Below are positions 1 to 7,531 of a DNA stretch of 64,000 nucleotides, piece after piece. The stretch is from positions 248,001 to 312,000 of the forward strand of contig CBFHSF010000001.1 of assembly GCA_965658445.1 (NCBI GenBank), in the 5' to 3' direction. Within the stretch, counting starts at the first letter, position 1. The number at the start of each line of letters is the position of its first letter. The notes under the pieces are model-generated. The model had not been told where the DNA came from. It saw only the letters and a program-made list of their open reading frames with translations, and did no database searches. This DNA is from CBFHSF01 sp965658445 (GTDB lineage: Bacteria; Bacteroidota; Bacteroidia; Flavobacteriales; Schleiferiaceae). Position numbers and translations under genes: made by a program.

Positions 1-1
1 T

Positions 2-415
2 GGAGTTGAGATGTTCCGTAAGATCCTTGACACTGGTGAAGCTGGTGACAACGTAGGTATCCTTCTACGTGGTATTGAAAAATCAGATATCCGTCGTGGT
101 ATGGTAATCTGTAAGCCAGGTTCTATTACTCCTCACACTAAGTTCAAAGCTGAGGTGTACATCCTTAAGAAAGAAGAGGGTGGACGTCACACTCCATTCC
201 ACAACAAATACCGTCCTCAGTTCTACTTGAGAACTACAGATGTTACTGGTGAGATTTCACTTCCTGATGGAGTTGAAATGGTAATGCCAGGTGATAACCT
301 TACTATCAACGTATTGCTTATCGCTCCTGTAGCTATCAACAAAGGTCTTCGCTTCGCTATCCGTGAAGGTGGACGTACAGTAGGTGCTGGACAGGTTACT
401 GAAATTGTTGAGTAA
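2..415 (+). CDS. tuf: Elongation factor Tu, C-terminal part (cut by window start)
   Basis: This is the 3' end of the EF-Tu gene; the GTPase domain lies outside the window. The reading frame is open from base 2 (G-V-E-M-F-R-K) and ends in TAA at 413-415. The visible 137 residues cover the end of domain II (GDNVGILLRGI, followed by RRGMVICKPG) and domain III (FKAEVYILKKEEGGRHTPF, then RFAIREGGRTVGAGQVTEI), matching EF-Tu throughout. EF-Tu delivers aminoacyl-tRNA to the ribosome. The order tuf, tRNA-Trp, secE, nusG, rplK is the classical bacterial arrangement. A Rho-independent-type hairpin follows the stop, so tuf probably ends an upstream transcription unit. Identity is certain; only the upstream extent is unknown. 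Confidence 0.98.
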   Translation, partial: GVEMFRKILDTGEAGDNVGILLRGIEKSDIRRGMVICKPGSITPHTKFKAEVYILKKEEGGRHTPFHNKYRPQFYLRTTDVTGEISLPDGVEMVMPGDNLTINVLLIAPVAINKGLRFAIREGGRTVGAGQVTEIVE

Positions 416-446
416 TCAACCAACACATTAGTAATTGGATTTAGAA

Positions 447-477
447 GGTGTCCCGAGCAATCGGGACGCCTTTGTTT
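447..477 (+). terminator. Terminator after tuf
   Basis: A 10-bp stem (447-456 with 461-470, one G-U pair) is capped by a GCAA tetraloop and followed by TTTGTTT. It sits between the tuf stop and tRNA-Trp and has the shape of an intrinsic terminator. Some readthrough into the tRNA and secE is possible because the T-tract is interrupted. Confidence 0.8.
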
Positions 478-483
478 CCAAAT

Positions 484-556
484 ACGGGTTTAGCTCAGTT
501 GGTAGAGCACTGGTCTCCAAAACCAGGTGTCGGGAGTTCGAGTCTCTCAACCCGTG
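484..556 (+). tRNA. trnW: tRNA-Trp (CCA anticodon)
   Basis: A 73-nt cloverleaf can be folded by eye. The acceptor stem pairs 484-490 (ACGGGTT) with 549-555 (AACCCGT), and the discriminator is G556. The D arm is GCTC-loop-GAGC. The anticodon stem is CTGGT/ACCAG around the loop CTCCAAA, giving anticodon CCA for tryptophan. The T arm contains GTTCGAG. CCA is not encoded at the 3' end, so it must be added post-transcriptionally. The gene lies 13 bases upstream of secE, the usual place for tRNA-Trp, and is probably co-transcribed with it. Confidence 0.97.
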
Positions 557-569
557 CAAAGACGATAAG

Positions 570-764
570 ATGAGTAAAATTGTAAGTTATTTTCAGGAAT
601 CATACGAGGAGTTTGTCACTAAGGCAACTTGGCCTCAGCTAAGCACCCTTCAAAAGAGCTCTGTTCTTGTAGTGGTTGCTTCTATCATTTTTTCTCTAGT
701 GATTTGGGCCATGGATACAAGTATTTCTTTTGGTCTTGAAACACTTTACAGTCTCTTCAAATAA
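570..764 (+). CDS. secE: Preprotein translocase subunit SecE
   Basis: SecE is the small clamp subunit of the SecYEG channel in the inner membrane. The 64-residue product has the family layout: an amphipathic cytoplasmic helix (YFQESYEEFVTKATWP, with the conserved TWP) followed by one membrane-spanning segment at about residues 29-52. The frame stays open upstream through the tRNA, but that part is tRNA sequence read as protein; ATG 570 is the sensible start. It lies 13 bases after tRNA-Trp and 28 bases before nusG, the standard secE-nusG arrangement. Short single-TM SecE is normal outside Proteobacteria. Confidence 0.96.
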   Translation: MSKIVSYFQESYEEFVTKATWPQLSTLQKSSVLVVVASIIFSLVIWAMDTSISFGLETLYSLFK

Positions 765-792
765 GAGATCTCACAATAAGATATAAGATAGA

Positions 793-1344
793 ATGGCTGA
801 TTCTGGAAAAAAATGGTTTGTATGTCGCGCGGTAAGCGGACAAGAGAACAAGGTGAAGTCCTACATTGAGAATGAGATCGAACTTTCAGGTTTGACTGAT
901 TATCTAGGACAAGTACTCGTTCCTACTGAAAAAGTATACCAGATTAGAAACGGTAAGAAAGTTTCTAAAGAGAGAAATTATTTCCCTGGATACATTATGG
1001 TAGAAGCTGTTTTGACAGGAGAAGTTGTTCACACGATAAAGAACATCCCTGGAGTGATTGGCTTCTTGGGAGAAACCAAAGGGGGAGACCCTGTGCCTTT
1101 GAGAGAAGCTGAAGTTAAGCGCATGCTCGGTAAGGTAGATGAACTCGTAGAAACTGCTGACCAAGTAAACATCCCATTTGTTCTGGGTGAGACGGTTAAG
1201 GTTATCGACGGTCCTTTCAACGGATTTAACGGTACCATTGAGAAGATCAACGAGGAGAAGCGTAAGCTAGAGGTTATGGTTAAGATTTTCGGAAGAAAGA
1301 CACCATTGGAACTCAGCTACATGCAAGTAGAAAAAGAAGGATAA
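793..1344 (+). CDS. nusG: Transcription termination/antitermination factor NusG
   Basis: NusG binds the RNA polymerase clamp, suppresses pausing, and links RNAP to Rho or the ribosome. The 183-residue protein has the NGN domain (KKWFVCRAVSGQENKVKSYIE at the start, FPGYIMVE near residue 58, IPGVIGFLG near 86). A C-terminal KOW domain begins about residue 128 (GETVKVIDGPFNGFNGTIE). Length and order match ordinary NusG with no inserted domain, unlike the specialised NusG paralogs (UpxY, LoaP) found at capsule or antibiotic loci. The position between secE and rplK also points to the housekeeping copy. Confidence 0.98.
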   Translation: MADSGKKWFVCRAVSGQENKVKSYIENEIELSGLTDYLGQVLVPTEKVYQIRNGKKVSKERNYFPGYIMVEAVLTGEVVHTIKNIPGVIGFLGETKGGDPVPLREAEVKRMLGKVDELVETADQVNIPFVLGETVKVIDGPFNGFNGTIEKINEEKRKLEVMVKIFGRKTPLELSYMQVEKEG

Positions 1345-1348
1345 ACTG

Positions 1349-1409
1349 AAGTGATGTGAGCTCGTAGGTAATTAAAGCTTCCATTTAATTACTCCATAAA
1401 CGATCACTT
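1349..1409 (+). promoter_or_regulatory. Candidate L1-binding control leader upstream of rplK
   Basis: Two nested inverted repeats fill most of the 78-base nusG-rplK gap. The outer stem pairs 1349-1355 with 1403-1409 (7 bp, perfect). The inner stem pairs 1368-1376 with 1384-1392 (9 bp, perfect, 7-nt loop). They are separated by an asymmetric internal loop whose 5' strand reads GTGAGCTCGTAG. A helix, asymmetric loop and second helix just before the L11-L1 genes is the general form of ribosomal protein L1 autoregulatory sites. The structure is seen directly; its role as an L1 target is inferred. Confidence 0.5.
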
Positions 1410-1422
1410 AATAAATAAAGTA

Positions 1423-1860
1423 ATGGCTAAAGAAATTAGTAAAGTAGTAAAGCTGCAAGTTCGCGGTGGAGCAGCTAACCCTGCACCTCCTGTAGGTCCT
1501 GCTCTTGGTGCTGCTGGAGTTAACATTATGGAGTTCTGTAAGCAGTTTAATGCGAGAACTCAAGACAAGGCTGGAAAGGTACTTCCCGTTGTTATCAACG
1601 TGTACTCTGACAAGTCTTTCGATTTTGTTATCAAAACTCCTCCTGCTGCCGTTCAACTATTGGAAGCAGCTAAAGTTAAGAGTGGATCAGCAGAGTCTAA
1701 CCGTGTTAAGGTTGCGAAAGTATCTTGGGATCAAGTTCGCACTATCGCAGAAGACAAGATGCCCGATTTGAACTGTTTTACCATTGAGTCTGCAATGAGC
1801 ATGGTGGCAGGTACAGCCCGTTCTATGGGTATTACCGTAACAGGTCCTAAACCATTTTAA
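1423..1860 (+). CDS. rplK: 50S ribosomal protein L11
   Basis: L11 binds the GTPase-associated centre of 23S rRNA and is needed for factor-dependent GTP hydrolysis and the stringent response. The 145-residue protein opens with KVVKLQVRGGAANPAPPVGPALG, the strongly conserved N-terminal domain with its proline cluster. The C-terminal rRNA-binding domain follows (residues 75-145, ending GITVTGPKPF). ATG 1423 is the only reasonable start. It is followed 19 bases later by rplA, giving the usual L11-L1 pair that is co-regulated in many bacteria. Confidence 0.98.
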   Translation: MAKEISKVVKLQVRGGAANPAPPVGPALGAAGVNIMEFCKQFNARTQDKAGKVLPVVINVYSDKSFDFVIKTPPAAVQLLEAAKVKSGSAESNRVKVAKVSWDQVRTIAEDKMPDLNCFTIESAMSMVAGTARSMGITVTGPKPF

Positions 1861-1879
1861 TTGCAAAAGTTTTTAAGAA

Positions 1880-2572
1880 ATGGCAAAATTGACAAAAAAT
1901 CAAAAAGCAGCATCTGCTAAGATTGATGCTCAGAAAGTATATTCTCTTGAGGAAGCTTCTGCTCTTGTAAAAGAGGTTAGCTACACTAAGTTTGACTCTT
2001 CTGTTGACCTTGCTGTGCGCCTTGGAGTAGATCCTCGTAAAGCAAACCAAATGGTTAGAGGCGTTGTTACTCTTCCTCACGGAACGGGTAAAGACGTTAA
2101 GGTATTGGCTTTGGTTACTCCAGATAAGGAGCAAGAAGCAAAAGATGCCGGTGCTGACTTCGTTGGTTTAGATGAATTCATCCAAAAGATCAAAGACGGT
2201 TGGACAGATGTTGATGTTATCATCACCATGCCTTCTGTAATGGGTAAGATAGGACCTCTAGGTCGCGTATTGGGACCTCGTGGTTTGATGCCTAACCCTA
2301 AGACAGGTACCGTAACAATGGATATCGCTAAAGCGGTTTCTGATGTTAAGTCTGGTAAGATTGACTTTAAAGTTGATCGTTACGGAATCGTACACGCGTC
2401 TGTAGGTAAAGTATCTTTTGATGCTAACAAAATCCATGAAAATGCTGAGGAGTTGCTTAAGACTTTGATGAAGTTGAAGCCAACTGCAGCTAAGGGTACA
2501 TATGTAAAGAGCATTTACATGACAAGTACCATGAGCCCCGGTATTGCTGTGGATTCAAAATCTGTTAACTAA
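1880..2572 (+). CDS. rplA: 50S ribosomal protein L1
   Basis: L1 forms the mobile L1 stalk at the ribosomal E site and in many bacteria represses its own L11-L1 mRNA. The 230-residue length is typical. Family signatures are visible: SVDLAVRLGVDPRKANQMVRG near residue 40, and the L1 signature with MGKIGPLGRVLGPRGLMPNP around residues 120-140. The gene lies 19 bases after rplK and 16 before rplJ. A candidate L1 target leader lies upstream of rplK. Confidence 0.98.
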   Translation: MAKLTKNQKAASAKIDAQKVYSLEEASALVKEVSYTKFDSSVDLAVRLGVDPRKANQMVRGVVTLPHGTGKDVKVLALVTPDKEQEAKDAGADFVGLDEFIQKIKDGWTDVDVIITMPSVMGKIGPLGRVLGPRGLMPNPKTGTVTMDIAKAVSDVKSGKIDFKVDRYGIVHASVGKVSFDANKIHENAEELLKTLMKLKPTAAKGTYVKSIYMTSTMSPGIAVDSKSVN

Positions 2573-2588
2573 AAGATTTTTCTAAGAG

Positions 2589-3110
2589 ATGACAAGAGAA
2601 GAAAAAAATCAGGCCATCCAGGAGTTGACTGAACTCCTTGAAGGATCTAACACGGTTTACATTGCAGATATCGCTGGGTTGAACGCAGTGGACACTTCGA
2701 ACCTTCGTCGTGCCGCTTTCAGCAAGCAAATCAAGCTATCTGTAGTTAAGAATACACTGCTTAAAAAAGCTATGGAGGCTTCTTCAAAGGATTTTGAAGA
2801 GCTCTATCCAACACTTGTAGGTAACACCAGCATTATGATTGCAGAAGCTGGAAATGCACCTGCTAAGTTGATTAAGGACTTCCGCAAGAAAGTAGAAAAG
2901 CCCATCCTTAAGGGTGCTTTCATTGAGGAGTCTATCTACATCGGTGACGACCAACTTGAGTCACTGACACAAATTAAGTCTAAAGAAGAATTGATTGGCG
3001 ACGTAATTACTTTGCTTCAATCTCCTGCGAAAAACGTTATTTCTGCCCTTCAGGGTGGTGGATCGCAGAAGCTTGCTGGCTTGGTAAAAGCTCTCGAAGA
3101 GCGCGCGTAG
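2589..3110 (+). CDS. rplJ: 50S ribosomal protein L10
   Basis: L10 is the base of the ribosomal stalk; its C-terminal helix carries the L7/L12 dimers. The 173-residue protein shows the L10 N-terminal rRNA-binding domain (LLEGSNTVYIADIAGLNA, then LRRAAFSKQIKLSVVKNTLLKKA) and an alpha-helical C-terminal tail (KNVISALQGGGSQKLAGLVKALEE) for L12 binding. The start at 2589 lies 16 bases after the rplA stop. The stop is TAG. A 74-base spacer then precedes rplL. Confidence 0.98.
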   Translation: MTREEKNQAIQELTELLEGSNTVYIADIAGLNAVDTSNLRRAAFSKQIKLSVVKNTLLKKAMEASSKDFEELYPTLVGNTSIMIAEAGNAPAKLIKDFRKKVEKPILKGAFIEESIYIGDDQLESLTQIKSKEELIGDVITLLQSPAKNVISALQGGGSQKLAGLVKALEERA

Positions 3111-3184
3111 ACAATCCATTTAAAAGTACGCACTCAAGCTTCCATATTGAATTGCTAAATTTTTATTTTTAAAATCAACACAAA

Positions 3185-3559
3185 ATGGCTGATATTAAAG
3201 AATTAGGAGATGCTTTAGTTAATCTCACAGTAAAAGAAGTTAACGAATTAGCTGCTTACTTGAAAGAGGAGCACGGAATTGAGCCAGCTGCTGCCGCAGT
3301 TGCAGTTGCTGCAGGACCTGCCGGAGACGGTGGTGGTGCTGAAGAGCAAACTGAATTCGACGTGATCCTTAAAGCTGCCGGTGGTTCTAAACTTGCAGTA
3401 GTTAAGCTTGTTAAGGAAATGACTGGTCTTGGCTTGAAAGAAGCTAAAGAAAAAGTAGACGGAGCGCCTAGCGCTATCAAAGAAGGTGTTTCTAAAGATG
3501 AAGCAACTGCTTTGAAGACTCAGCTTGAAGAAGCTGGTGCTGAGGTTGAGTTGAAATAA
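3185..3559 (+). CDS. rplL: 50S ribosomal protein L7/L12
   Basis: L7/L12 is the multicopy stalk protein that recruits translational GTPases. The 124-residue product has the N-terminal dimerisation region (ALVNLTVKEVNELAAYLKEE), an alanine/glycine-rich hinge at about residues 35-53, and the C-terminal factor-binding domain (EFDVILKAAGGSKLAVVKLVKEMTG, then GLGLKEAKEKVDGAPSAIKEGV). It is followed by a UUCG-capped hairpin before rpoB, where enterobacteria have a partial attenuator. Confidence 0.98.
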   Translation: MADIKELGDALVNLTVKEVNELAAYLKEEHGIEPAAAAVAVAAGPAGDGGGAEEQTEFDVILKAAGGSKLAVVKLVKEMTGLGLKEAKEKVDGAPSAIKEGVSKDEATALKTQLEEAGAEVELK

Positions 3560-3582
3560 TTTCATCTCGTCCACCTTTTTAA

Positions 3583-3625
3583 GGTTTAGGTCTTGGGACT
3601 TCGGTTCCTGGGCCTAAACCCTTTT
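3583..3625 (+). terminator. UUCG-capped hairpin between rplL and rpoB (partial terminator/attenuator)
   Basis: An 8-bp lower stem (3583-3590 with 3613-3620) continues, after weak pairs and one mismatch, into an upper stem (3595-3599 with 3604-3608) closed by the very stable C(UUCG)G tetraloop at 3600-3603. CTTTTGTGT follows. The site separates ribosomal-protein genes from RNA polymerase genes, so it probably lets some transcripts stop and the rest continue into rpoB. It could instead be an RNA-processing site. Confidence 0.65.
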
Positions 3626-3654
3626 GTGTATAAACTAACTTATGATTTATTTCT

Positions 3655-6600
3655 ATGGCAAATTCCCCGGCTCAATCATCCACCGAAAGGATTAATTTTG
3701 CCTCAACACTGGTAAATTCTGACTATCCAGATTTCCTGGATCTTCAGTTAAAATCGTTCAGGGATTTCTTCCAGATCGATACCAAGCCTGAGGATAGATC
3801 TGAGGAGGCGTTGTACAACACCTTCGCAGAAAACTTCCCAATCTCTGATGCGAGAAATCAATTCGTATTGGAATTCATCGACTACTTTATCGATCCTCCT
3901 CGCTATTCAGAAGAAGAGTGTATCGAAAGAGGGCTTACTTTCAGTGTGCCCCTCAAAGCCAGACTTAAGTTGTACTGTACAGATCCTGAGCACGAGGACT
4001 TTGAGACCATCGTTCAGGACGTATACCTAGGTACAATTCCTTATATGTCTCCCCGTGGAACGTTCATCATCAACGGAGCTGAGCGCGTTATCGTTTCTCA
4101 GTTGCACCGTTCACCTGGTGTGTTCTTCGGTCAGAGCTACCACGCCAACGGTACCAAGTTGTACTCAGCGCGTATCATTCCATTCAAGGGTTCTTGGATT
4201 GAATTTGCTACCGATATTAACAGCGTTATGTACGCCTACATCGATCGTAAGAAGAAGTTACCTGTAACTACTCTCTTGAGATCTATTGGTTACGAACGCG
4301 ATAAAGACATTCTCGAAATCTTTGACCTTGCAGAAGAAGTTAAGGTTTCAAAGACAGGTCTTAAGAGAGTGATGGGACGTCGTTTGGCGGCTCGTGTCCT
4401 CAAGACTTGGATTGAAGATTTCGTAGATGAAGATACTGGTGAGGTGGTATCTATCGAGAGAAACGAAGTGGTTCTTGACCGCGATACCGTTCTCGAGAAA
4501 GAGCACCTCGAAGTGATTTTGGATGCAGAAGTAGCAACAATTCTTCTTCACAAAGAAGACATTGAGGCTTCTGATTACGCCATTATTCACAATACACTAC
4601 AGAAAGATCCGACCAACACCGAGAAAGAGGCTGTTGAGCATATCTACCGTCAATTGAGAAATGCCGAGCCGCCAGACGAAGAGACGGCGCGTGGTATTAT
4701 TGACAAGTTGTTCTTCTCAGAGACTCGTTACAACCTCGGAGGAGTAGGTCGTTACAGACTCAATAAAAAACTAGGTCTCGACATCGACGCCGATACCCAA
4801 GTGTTGACCAAAGCCGATATCATTTCTATCATCAAATACTTGATCGAATTGATAAACTCCAAGGCTGAGGTGGATGATATTGATCACTTGAGTAATCGTC
4901 GTGTAAGAACCGTTGGTGAGCAGTTGGCAAACCAATTCTCTGTAGGTCTTGCCCGTATGGCTCGTACTATTAGAGAGCGCATGAACGTTCGTGACAACGA
5001 GGTATTTACACCGATTGATTTGATCAACGCGAAGACTCTTTCTTCGGTGATCAACTCTTTCTTCGGTACCAACCAGTTGTCTCAGTTCATGGATCAAACC
5101 AACCCGCTTTCAGAAATCACCCACAAGCGTAGATTGTCTGCTCTTGGACCCGGTGGTCTTTCTCGTGAGCGCGCAGGTTTCGAGGTACGTGATGTTCACT
5201 ATACACACTACGGAAGACTTTGTCCTATTGAAACACCGGAAGGTCCAAACATTGGTTTGATCTCTTCTCTATGTGTTTACGCCAAGGTTAACCAAATGGG
5301 ATTCATTGAAACTCCTTACCGCGAAGTGGTAGAGGGTAAAGTGGACCTCAACAAAGAAGCTGTGTACTTAAGCGCAGAGGAAGAAGAAGAAAAGGTAATT
5401 GCTCAGGCCAACGCTCCCGTTAAGGAAGACGGTGGATTTGAGAATCCTAAGATTAAGGCAAGAGATGAAGGTGACTTCCCAGTGGTAGATCCACAGGATG
5501 TTGACTTTATGGATGTTGCTCCTAATCAGATTGCTTCTATTTCCGCTTCTTTGATTCCCTTCTTGGAGCACGATGATGCAAACCGTGCCTTGATGGGATC
5601 TAACATGATGCGTCAGGCGGTGCCTCTATTGAGACCTGAGTCTCCTATCGTAGGAACGGGTCTTGAGAAGCAAGTTGCCAAGGACTCAAGAGTGTTGATT
5701 AACGCAGAAGGAGACGGTGAAGTTGTTAAAGTTGACGCCAAACAAATTTCTATCAAGTACGATAGAACTCCAGAAGAGGAGTTGGTGAACTTTGACGATG
5801 ACGTGAAGTCTTACAACCTCGTTAAATTCCGCAAGACCAACCAAGGTACTACCATCAACTTGAAGCCTTCTGTAAGAGTGGGAGACCGAGTTGAAAAAGG
5901 TCAAGTACTTTGTGAAGGTTACGCTACCGAGAAAGGTGAATTGGCCTTGGGTAGAAACATGCTCGTTGCCTTTATGCCTTGGAAAGGTTACAACTTTGAG
6001 GACGCGATTGTAATTTCAGAAAAAGTAGTGAGAGAGGATATCTTTACTTCTCTTCACATTGACGAATACACCCTTGAGGTAAGAGATACCAAGTTGGGTA
6101 TCGAAGAATTGACAGCAGATATTCCTAACGTTTCTGAAGAGGCCACTAAGGACCTTGATGAAAACGGAATCATCCGCATCGGTGCTGAAGTGAAGCCTGG
6201 TGATATCTTGATCGGTAAGATTACTCCCAAGGGAGAGTCTGATCCTTCACCTGAAGAAAAACTTCTTCGCGCCATCTTCGGTGACAAAGCTGGTGATGTT
6301 AAGGATGCTTCACTAAAAGCTTCTCCTTCTTTGAATGGGGTAGTGATTAACAAGAAGCTCTTTGCTCGCTCTATCAAAGACAAGAAGCAACGCATCAAAG
6401 ACAAGGAGGAATTGGAAATCCTAGAGAAGGAGTTCAACATGCAAATGGAGGGCGTTCGTCAGGTATTCCTAGAAAAACTCTCTACGTTGGTTGCTGGTAA
6501 AACTTGTCAAGGAATTACCAATGACCTCAATGAGGTGGTAATCCCCAAGGGAACTAAGTTTACTCAGAAAGTCCTCAACAGCATCGACGATTACACTCGT

Positions 6601-7476
6601 ATCGTGGGAGGTTCTTGGACTACTGATGACGAGAAGAACCACTTGATCGCAAACCTACTTCACAACTTCAAGATCAAAGTAAACGACATCACTGGAGTTT
6701 ACCGTCGCAAGAAGTTTACAATTTCTGTAGGTGATGAGTTGCCTTCTGGTATCATCAAATTGGCCAAAGTTTACATCGCTAAGAAGAGAAAGCTCAAAGT
6801 AGGTGATAAGATGGCGGGACGTCACGGTAACAAAGGTATCGTGGCGCGTATTGTTCGCGAAGAGGATATGCCATTCCTTGAGGATGGAACTCCAATGGAT
6901 ATCGTATTGAACCCATTGGGTGTACCTTCTCGTATGAACATCGGTCAGATTTACGAAACCGTATTGGGCTGGGCCGGTAAGAAGTTGGGGCGCAAGTTTG
7001 CCACTCCAATTTTTGACGGTGCTACACTGGATGAAATCACTCAGTACACAGATCAGGCAGGATTGCCTCCATTCGGAACCACTCACCTTTACGATGGTGG
7101 AACCGGTGAGAAATTCCACCAGCCTGCTTCTATTGGTGTGATTTACATGCTTAAGCTAGGTCACATGGTTGACGATAAGATGCACGCACGTTCTATCGGA
7201 CCTTACTCTTTGATTACGCAACAACCATTGGGTGGTAAAGCTCAATTTGGAGGTCAGCGTTTTGGAGAGATGGAGGTTTGGGCTCTTGAAGCCTTTGGTG
7301 CCTCTAACATCCTACGTGAAATCTTGACGGTTAAGTCGGATGACGTAGTTGGCCGTGCCAAGACGTATGAGTCTATCGTAAAAGGAGAGAAGATGCCTAC
7401 TCCAGGTATTCCAGAGTCCTTTAACGTATTGCTCCACGAACTTCGTGGTCTTGGATTGAAAATAACATTAGACTGA
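3655..7476 (+). CDS. rpoB: DNA-directed RNA polymerase subunit beta
   Basis: The beta subunit forms one side of the RNAP cleft and holds the rifampicin-binding fork loops. The 1273-residue length fits Bacteroidota beta. Landmarks seen in order are the N-terminal lobe (PDFLDLQLKSFRDFF), the region around FGTNQLSQFMDQTNPLSEITHKRRLSALGPGG (fork/Rif region), LCPIETPEGPNIGLI, the active-site segment with GRNMLVAFMPWKGYNFEDAI, and the C-terminal KLGHMVDDKMHARSIGPYSLITQQPLGGKAQFGGQRFGEMEVWALEA. In the Rif region the usual wild-type residues (Q-F-M-D, H-K-R-R-L-S-A-L-G) are present, so no obvious rifampicin-resistance change is seen. It is linked to rpoC across a short UUCG hairpin. Confidence 0.99.
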   Translation: MANSPAQSSTERINFASTLVNSDYPDFLDLQLKSFRDFFQIDTKPEDRSEEALYNTFAENFPISDARNQFVLEFIDYFIDPPRYSEEECIERGLTFSVPLKARLKLYCTDPEHEDFETIVQDVYLGTIPYMSPRGTFIINGAERVIVSQLHRSPGVFFGQSYHANGTKLYSARIIPFKGSWIEFATDINSVMYAYIDRKKKLPVTTLLRSIGYERDKDILEIFDLAEEVKVSKTGLKRVMGRRLAARVLKTWIEDFVDEDTGEVVSIERNEVVLDRDTVLEKEHLEVILDAEVATILLHKEDIEASDYAIIHNTLQKDPTNTEKEAVEHIYRQLRNAEPPDEETARGIIDKLFFSETRYNLGGVGRYRLNKKLGLDIDADTQVLTKADIISIIKYLIELINSKAEVDDIDHLSNRRVRTVGEQLANQFSVGLARMARTIRERMNVRDNEVFTPIDLINAKTLSSVINSFFGTNQLSQFMDQTNPLSEITHKRRLSALGPGGLSRERAGFEVRDVHYTHYGRLCPIETPEGPNIGLISSLCVYAKVNQMGFIETPYREVVEGKVDLNKEAVYLSAEEEEEKVIAQANAPVKEDGGFENPKIKARDEGDFPVVDPQDVDFMDVAPNQIASISASLIPFLEHDDANRALMGSNMMRQAVPLLRPESPIVGTGLEKQVAKDSRVLINAEGDGEVVKVDAKQISIKYDRTPEEELVNFDDDVKSYNLVKFRKTNQGTTINLKPSVRVGDRVEKGQVLCEGYATEKGELALGRNMLVAFMPWKGYNFEDAIVISEKVVREDIFTSLHIDEYTLEVRDTKLGIEELTADIPNVSEEATKDLDENGIIRIGAEVKPGDILIGKITPKGESDPSPEEKLLRAIFGDKAGDVKDASLKASPSLNGVVINKKLFARSIKDKKQRIKDKEELEILEKEFNMQMEGVRQVFLEKLSTLVAGKTCQGITNDLNEVVIPKGTKFTQKVLNSIDDYTRIVGGSWTTDDEKNHLIANLLHNFKIKVNDITGVYRRKKFTISVGDELPSGIIKLAKVYIAKKRKLKVGDKMAGRHGNKGIVARIVREEDMPFLEDGTPMDIVLNPLGVPSRMNIGQIYETVLGWAGKKLGRKFATPIFDGATLDEITQYTDQAGLPPFGTTHLYDGGTGEKFHQPASIGVIYMLKLGHMVDDKMHARSIGPYSLITQQPLGGKAQFGGQRFGEMEVWALEAFGASNILREILTVKSDDVVGRAKTYESIVKGEKMPTPGIPESFNVLLHELRGLGLKITLD

Positions 7477-7484
7477 TAACTATT

Positions 7485-7504
7485 CGGAGGGCTTCGGCCC
7501 TCCG
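7485..7504 (+). other. UUCG-capped hairpin between rpoB and rpoC
   Basis: A perfect 8-bp GC-rich stem (7485-7492 with 7497-7504) is closed by a TTCG tetraloop flanked by C and G. No T-tract follows, so it is not a normal terminator. It lies 9-28 bases after the rpoB stop and 27 bases before rpoC. An mRNA-stability or pausing element is the likeliest role. Confidence 0.7.
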
Positions 7505-7531
7505 GGTACACAATTAAATAACCTCGCGTAT

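Noticed and set aside
435..569. N-terminal extension of secE through the tRNA-Trp gene
   Set aside because: The extra residues are tRNA and terminator sequence read as protein; SecE proper starts at ATG 570.
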